A stretch of 18,464 bases of DNA from JBGTLW01 sp041743835 (GTDB taxonomy: Bacteria > Planctomycetota > Phycisphaerae > Phycisphaerales > Phycisphaeraceae): the NCBI GenBank assembly GCA_041743835.1, contig JBGTLW010000159.1, positions 1-18,464 of the forward strand. Reading direction: 5' to 3'. Numbering within the stretch: position 1 is the first letter of the stretch; each line of letters begins with the position of its first letter. A model generated the notes under the pieces. It ran no database searches and was not told the DNA's origin. It saw only the letters and a list, made by a program, of their open reading frames with translations. This document shows positions 15,176 to 18,464 of this stretch, piece by piece. The position numbers and the translations under genes are program-made.

Positions 15176-15205
15176 GAAGCCCAGGGATTGCAATCCCTGG
15201 GCTTC
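15176..15205. repeat. PAL element, C-type, between mscL and mscS
   Basis: A perfect 30-bp palindrome, identical to the copies at 12041-12070 and 13186-13215. It sits in the 81-bp gap of the minus-strand genes, 32 nt before the mscS start. The neighbouring GGGGGGCTTCGGGG repeats the palindrome end, as at 12071-12117. Confidence 0.95.
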
Positions 15206-15224
15206 CGGGGGGCTTCGGGGGGGA

Positions 15225-15662
15225 TCAATCCTGCTTCTTGAGCAGGTCGCGGATCTCGGTGAGCAGTTGCACATCCGCGGGGGGGACGGCCGGGGCGGCT
15301 GCCTCCTGCTCCTTCTGCCGCTCGAAGCGCTTCTTCGCGGTGTTCATGGCCTTGATGACCATGAAGATGGCGAACGCGACGATGATGAAGTCGATCACCA
15401 CGTTGAGGAACGTGCCGTAGTTGATCGCGACCTCGCCGGTCACCTTGCCCGCGGCGTCGGCTGTGCCTTCCTGGATCACGTACTTGAGGTCGCGGAAGTC
15501 CACGCCGCCGGTGATCAGGCCGATCGGCGGCATGACGATGTCGGCCACGAGTGACGAGACGATCTTCCCGAACGCCGCACCGATGATGATGCCCACCGCC
15601 ATATCAATGACGTTGCCACGCATCGCGAAGTCACGGAATTCCTTGATAAGCCCTAGTGCCAT
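15225..15662 (-). CDS. mscL: Large-conductance mechanosensitive channel MscL
   Basis: A complete 145-residue MscL. The N-terminal LIKEFRDFAMRGNVIDMAVGIIIG and VMPPIGLITGG are diagnostic. The first helix (about 18-45) lines the pore, the second lies at about 86-107, and the cytoplasmic helix ends in LLTEIRDLLKKQ. It is an emergency valve against lysis during strong osmotic downshift. AAGGAA lies about 6 nt before the ATG. The 131-bp upstream gap holds no gene; TAAACT there is a weak -10 candidate without a good -35. Confidence 0.97.
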   Translation of the reverse strand: MALGLIKEFRDFAMRGNVIDMAVGIIIGAAFGKIVSSLVADIVMPPIGLITGGVDFRDLKYVIQEGTADAAGKVTGEVAINYGTFLNVVIDFIIVAFAIFMVIKAMNTAKKRFERQKEQEAAAPAVPPADVQLLTEIRDLLKKQD

Positions 15663-15793
15663 GATCGTTTCCTTGTGGGAGGGGTGTGGAGATGCAACCG
15701 GTCGGCCCGGCCGGTGTGTAGAGTTTACCGATGCTTGCCCCGTGCGGGAAGCGCCGTGTCACCGCCGCGTTGCAACCGCTGCGCGGCTCAGCT

Positions 15794-16792
15794 TCACACC
15801 GCCCGCGGTTGCTGCATCGACAGGCAGTGCAGCGCGCCGAGCCCGACGACCAGCCACTCCGCGCGGATCGGCACCACGCGGTAGCCGGGCATCGCATCCT
15901 CCAGCACGCGCAGGGCCGGGTCGTCGCTCGCCTGCCCGAACACCGGGACCAGCACCGAGCCGTTGCTGATCAGGAAGTTCGCGTAGCTCGCCGGCACAGG
16001 CCCCACGCCCCCGGGCCCGAAGCGGTCGGGCGGGAAGTCGTACATCACCGGCTCGGGCATCGGCAACTCAACCACACGCAGCGCCCGCCCGTCCTGATCC
16101 CTCGCCGCACGCAGCGCATCGAGGTTGGCCTGCGTCACCGGGTGGTCGGGGTGGCCAAGCGGGGCGCTGACGATGGCGACGGTGTCGGCCGAGATGAACC
16201 GCGCCACGTCGTCGATGTGGCCATCGGTGTCGTCACCCGCGATCCCGCCGGGCAGCCAGACCAGGTGCCGCGTGCCGAGCGCCGCATGGATCTGGGCCTC
16301 GATCTGCGCGGGTGTCTGGCCGGGGTTGCGGTTGGCGTTGAGCAGGCATTGGCGTGTGGTCATGACGGTGCCCTTGCCGTTGACCTCGATGGACCCGCCC
16401 TCAAGCACCAGGTCGTGCGCGACCACGGGAATGCCGAGCTTCTCCCCGAGGCGCGTGGGCACGACATCATCCAGGTCGCGCGTCTCGTACTTGCCGCCCC
16501 AGCCGTTGAAGATGAAGTCGTGGTAGATGAGGCTTGGGCCTTGGGGCTCGGCCTGCGGTGTGGGCACGACGCAGATCGGGCCGAAGTCGCGGATCCACGA
16601 GTCGTTGGTCGGGACGCCAAGCCCCTCGGGCGTGCGGACAGGCGTGACCTTGCCAAGCTCGGCCATGAACACCGCGAACTGGTCCGCGGCCTTGTCGAAA
16701 CAGCCCGGCCAGGTCTCGTGGTTGTGCGGCGGGACCAGCCAGACACAATCCTGCGGCCCCCACTCCGCCGGCATGTAGTACCCATCACTCAT
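15794..16792 (-). CDS. aguA: Agmatine deiminase
   Basis: With the ATG at 16792 the protein has 332 residues and starts MSDGYYMPAEWGP, as agmatine deiminases do. Conserved segments are WIRDFGP, LEGGSIEVNGKGT with TTRQCLLNANRNP, GDDTDGHIDDVARF and the catalytic cysteine in LHCLSMQQP (Cys323). It converts agmatine to N-carbamoylputrescine and ammonia, the substrate of AguB encoded upstream. The ATG at 16807 is an alternative start. The frame stays open to 16882, but those residues (RGRTPRATQ) are encoded by a GC-rich repeat and are unlikely to be native. Confidence 0.95.
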   Translation of the reverse strand: MSDGYYMPAEWGPQDCVWLVPPHNHETWPGCFDKAADQFAVFMAELGKVTPVRTPEGLGVPTNDSWIRDFGPICVVPTPQAEPQGPSLIYHDFIFNGWGGKYETRDLDDVVPTRLGEKLGIPVVAHDLVLEGGSIEVNGKGTVMTTRQCLLNANRNPGQTPAQIEAQIHAALGTRHLVWLPGGIAGDDTDGHIDDVARFISADTVAIVSAPLGHPDHPVTQANLDALRAARDQDGRALRVVELPMPEPVMYDFPPDRFGPGGVGPVPASYANFLISNGSVLVPVFGQASDDPALRVLEDAMPGYRVVPIRAEWLVVGLGALHCLSMQQPRAV

Positions 16793-16827
16793 CGCGTGCC
16801 CGTTCATTGTCGCATCGATTAATTGTG

Positions 16828-17015
16828 TAGCGCGGGGCGTCCGCCCCCGCGTGTATTGTCCCCCGCGTTTTATACACGCCAACGCGATGATATCACGGTG
16901 CGTGGGGGCGCGGGGGAATGGGGGGAACGCGCGGGCGTACGCCCGGCGCTAAACGCGGAGGGGGGCGCTGTCATCGTTGTTGTTGTTTAGCGCGGGGCGT
17001 CCGCCCCCGCGTTAA
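16828..17015. repeat. GC-rich TTTAGCGCGGGGCG repeat, three copies
   Basis: The 230-bp region between the 58-residue gene and aguA has no gene. It holds three related elements: 16828-16852, 16931-16953 (reverse orientation, shortened) and 16986-17015. The full form is TTTAGCGCGGGGCGTC followed by CGCCCCCGCGTTAAA, an imperfect palindrome. Copy 1 is followed by an 8-bp inverted repeat (GCGTGTAT at 16849-16856, ATACACGC at 16872-16879). This family is distinct from PAL. Confidence 0.85.
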
Positions 17016-17022
17016 ACGGTGG

Positions 17023-17199
17023 TTACGTGAGCAGCGCGTGGGTTCGCAGCGCGGCCTCGTACACGCAGAACAGCAGCAAAAACACCAGCGCGATGCCGAT
17101 GGCGGGCCGGCCCTTGCGGAAGAAAACGCTGGCACGCCAGCCCGCGTACACCGACACCAGCGCCAGCATGACCACCGGGAACCAGGGGGACTCGAGCAT
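17023..17199 (-). CDS. Small two-helix membrane protein between aguB and aguA
   Basis: A 58-residue frame read from the minus strand: MLESPWFPVVMLALVSVYAG at the N terminus, a basic middle (WRASVFFRKGRP), and a second hydrophobic segment AIGIALVFLLLFCVYEAA. Two helices (about 7-20 and 33-50) with a short basic loop are predicted. The ATG overlaps the aguB stop (TGATG), strong evidence of translational coupling, and third codon positions are nearly all G or C, as in the genes nearby. Its function is not recognised. A longer frame across the same bases (17221-17012) lacks these signs and is taken as a shadow. Confidence 0.75.
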   Translation of the reverse strand: MLESPWFPVVMLALVSVYAGWRASVFFRKGRPAIGIALVFLLLFCVYEAALRTHALLT

Positions 17200-18095
17200 C
17201 AGAGCACCGCGCTTTCATCATCGAGTAGCCGCCGGGTGATCCCGCTGTATGCGTCGATCCGCCGATCGCGGAGGAAAGGCCAGCCGTTGCGCCACGCGTC
17301 GATCTTGCTCATGTCCAGCTCGACGACCAGGGCGCACGGCTGATCCTGCGGCGCCTCGGCGATGACGCTGCCACCCGGGTCCGCGACGAACGACCCGCCC
17401 CAGAACGTGAGGTCGTCTTCGGCGCCGATGCGGTTGCACGCCGCGACGTACACGCCGTTGGCGATGGCGTGTGACTTCTGGATGGTCTGCCACGCGGCCC
17501 GCTGCTGGGCCTTGTCCTCGGGTGTCTCGCCGTGGAACCAGCCGATGGCGGTGGGGTAGAGCAAAAGCTCCGCGCCGCGCAGGGCGGTGAGCCGGGCGGC
17601 CTCGGGGTACCACTGGTCCCAGCAGACGAGCATCCCGACCTTGCGGTCGTGGACGGCGTGGGCGTTGAAGCCCAGGTCGCCGGGCGTGAAGTAGAACTTC
17701 TCGTAGAAGCGCGGGTCGTCGGGGATGTGCATCTTGCGGTACTTCCCGGTGATCTGTCCCGCGGGGTCGATCATGACCGAGGTGTTGTGGTACACCCCCG
17801 GCGCGCGTTTCTCGAAGAGCGAGGCGCTGATCCACACGGCCAGCTCGTTGGCGAGGGCGGCGAGGCGGGCGGTGGTCGGGCCGGGGATCGGCTCGGCAAG
17901 GCTGAGGCGCGACTCGTGCTCGACCTGGCAGAAGTAGTGGGACACGAAGAGCTCCTGGGTGACCAGCAGGTTCGCGCCGCGGGCCGCGGCCTCTCGCATG
18001 AGTGCCTCGGCGGTGGCGATGTTTTGCGTCGCGGTGGCGTCGGGCGGGCACGCGTGCTGGATCAGGCCAAGCGTCAGGGGTGGGGTGGGTGGCAT
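17199..18095 (-). CDS. aguB: N-carbamoylputrescine amidase (nitrilase superfamily)
   Basis: A 298-residue carbon-nitrogen hydrolase. The catalytic triad is visible: Glu48 (VTQELF), Lys121 (GKYRKMHIP) and Cys158 (LVCWDQWYPEAARL). ELFVSHYFCQ and HIPDDPRFYEKFYFTPGD match N-carbamoylputrescine amidases, which release putrescine, CO2 and ammonia. AguA is encoded two genes downstream on the same strand, completing the agmatine-to-putrescine route. The ATG at 18095 is chosen because the family begins near LTLGLIQHAC. A start at 18197 would add residues (NQKSEVPNQKS) encoded by a repeat array. Confidence 0.95.
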   Translation of the reverse strand: MPPTPPLTLGLIQHACPPDATATQNIATAEALMREAAARGANLLVTQELFVSHYFCQVEHESRLSLAEPIPGPTTARLAALANELAVWISASLFEKRAPGVYHNTSVMIDPAGQITGKYRKMHIPDDPRFYEKFYFTPGDLGFNAHAVHDRKVGMLVCWDQWYPEAARLTALRGAELLLYPTAIGWFHGETPEDKAQQRAAWQTIQKSHAIANGVYVAACNRIGAEDDLTFWGGSFVADPGGSVIAEAPQDQPCALVVELDMSKIDAWRNGWPFLRDRRIDAYSGITRRLLDDESAVL

Positions 18096-18127
18096 GTGTG
18101 GAATGATAACGACGGGGGCGGTGCGGG

Positions 18128-18246
18128 ACTTCTGATTTGGGACCTCTGATTTCTGATTTTGGGTTTGTGTCTTATGACGTACCCAGCAAACCCGCACGTT
18201 TCAGCCGTTTGCCGCATTCAGAAATCACAATTCAGAAATCAGAAAT
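18128..18246. repeat. Inverted TTCTGATT arrays between aguB and the MATE gene
   Basis: The 185-bp divergent gap has an array of TTCTGATTT words at 18128-18160 and its reverse-complement array (ATTCAGAAATC) at 18216-18246, around a 55-nt spacer. The layout is like 4394-4616 with a different word. Promoters for both divergent genes should lie here, but none stands out. Confidence 0.75.
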
Positions 18247-18280
18247 ACGCCCTCCGACTCTCGCCTATGATCCGCCCTGC

Positions 18281-18464
18281 ATGACCCGTGGTGTCCCGCC
18301 CGTGCCGATGACCCCCGTGCCCGCCCGTGCGCTGCAAGGCAAGCTGGCGGGTCTTTCGCTGCGCAGGCAGGTGTGGGTGCTGGCGGTTTGGCCTTTCATG
18401 GAGCTGGTGTTGCAGTCGCTGGTGGGCGTGGTGGACACCGCGATCGCCGGGCGCATCGATGCGC
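18281..18464 (+). CDS. MATE-family efflux transporter (3'-partial)
   Basis: The first 61 residues of a frame that continues beyond the window. After a Pro-rich start (MTRGVPPVPMTPVPARAL) comes WVLAVWPFMELVLQSLVGVVDTAIAGRIDA. The pattern P-x-x-x-E-x-x-L-Q-S followed by VDTAIAGR is typical of the first helix of MATE multidrug/Na+ antiporters. The substrate cannot be predicted. ATG 18281 is the first usable start; ATG 18308 is an alternative. No clear ribosome site precedes it. Confidence 0.75.
   Translation, partial: MTRGVPPVPMTPVPARALQGKLAGLSLRRQVWVLAVWPFMELVLQSLVGVVDTAIAGRIDA

Noticed and set aside
2238..15205. PAL copies as terminators
   Set aside because: No T-tract follows any copy and five lie inside genes of one transcription unit.
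15692..15712. Hairpin upstream of mscL as an aguA terminator
   Set aside because: A short GC stem (ACCGG with CCGGT) without a T-tract is common by chance at this GC content.
17012..17221. A 69-residue minus-strand frame
   Set aside because: It overlaps the aguB end out of frame and has no membrane or family pattern; the 58-residue frame fits better.
18096..18197. Longer N terminus of AguB
   Set aside because: It is encoded by the TTCTGATT array; the family fold begins near the ATG at 18095.

Overview
GC-rich window whose main content is an aerobic respiratory chain cluster: alternative complex III (ACIII) followed by a caa3-type cytochrome c oxidase. Gene order (actB-C-D-E-F, a small membrane gene, a SCO copper chaperone, coxB-A-C-D), composition, weak or absent Shine-Dalgarno sites at several genes and abundant intergenic repeats suggest a planctomycete, perhaps of the Phycisphaerae. 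The lineage is an inference from gene content; no marker gene is present.

Layout. Plus strand, 2-13629: actB (5' end outside the window), actC, actD, actE, actF, a 94-residue one-helix protein, SCO, coxB with a fused cytochrome c, an A2-type coxA, coxC with a long loop and coxD, closed by a hairpin terminator at 13734-13765. Minus strand, 18095 down to 13797: aguB, a 58-residue two-helix gene too short for usual ORF cut-offs, aguA, mscL, mscS and a small repetitive lipoprotein gene. Plus strand, 18281 to the end: the start of a MATE-type transporter.

How the genes work together. ACIII oxidises quinol and passes electrons to cytochrome c. ActE and the cytochrome c domain on CoxB are the likely carriers to CuA and then to the heme-copper site of CoxA. 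SCO would deliver copper to CuA. On the other strand, AguA turns agmatine into N-carbamoylputrescine and AguB hydrolyses that to putrescine. MscL and MscS are osmotic safety valves.

The most unusual content is repeats. A palindromic element (called PAL here; core CCGAGGGAT-N4-ATCCCTCGG, or a variant with CCCAGGGAT arms) occurs nine times plus one half copy. Five copies lie inside three adjacent respiratory genes (actE, actF, SCO), all in the same reading frame, adding peptides such as KAEGSPSLGS to linkers, loops or tails. Others sit just upstream of actC, coxD and mscS. Short tandem repeats built on CCCCGGAAC have periods of 12 and 15 nt inside genes but 10 and 13-14 nt between genes. Three intergenic regions are bounded by inverted arrays of short words. 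This resembles the Rickettsia palindromic elements in behaviour and is the best candidate here for something undescribed.
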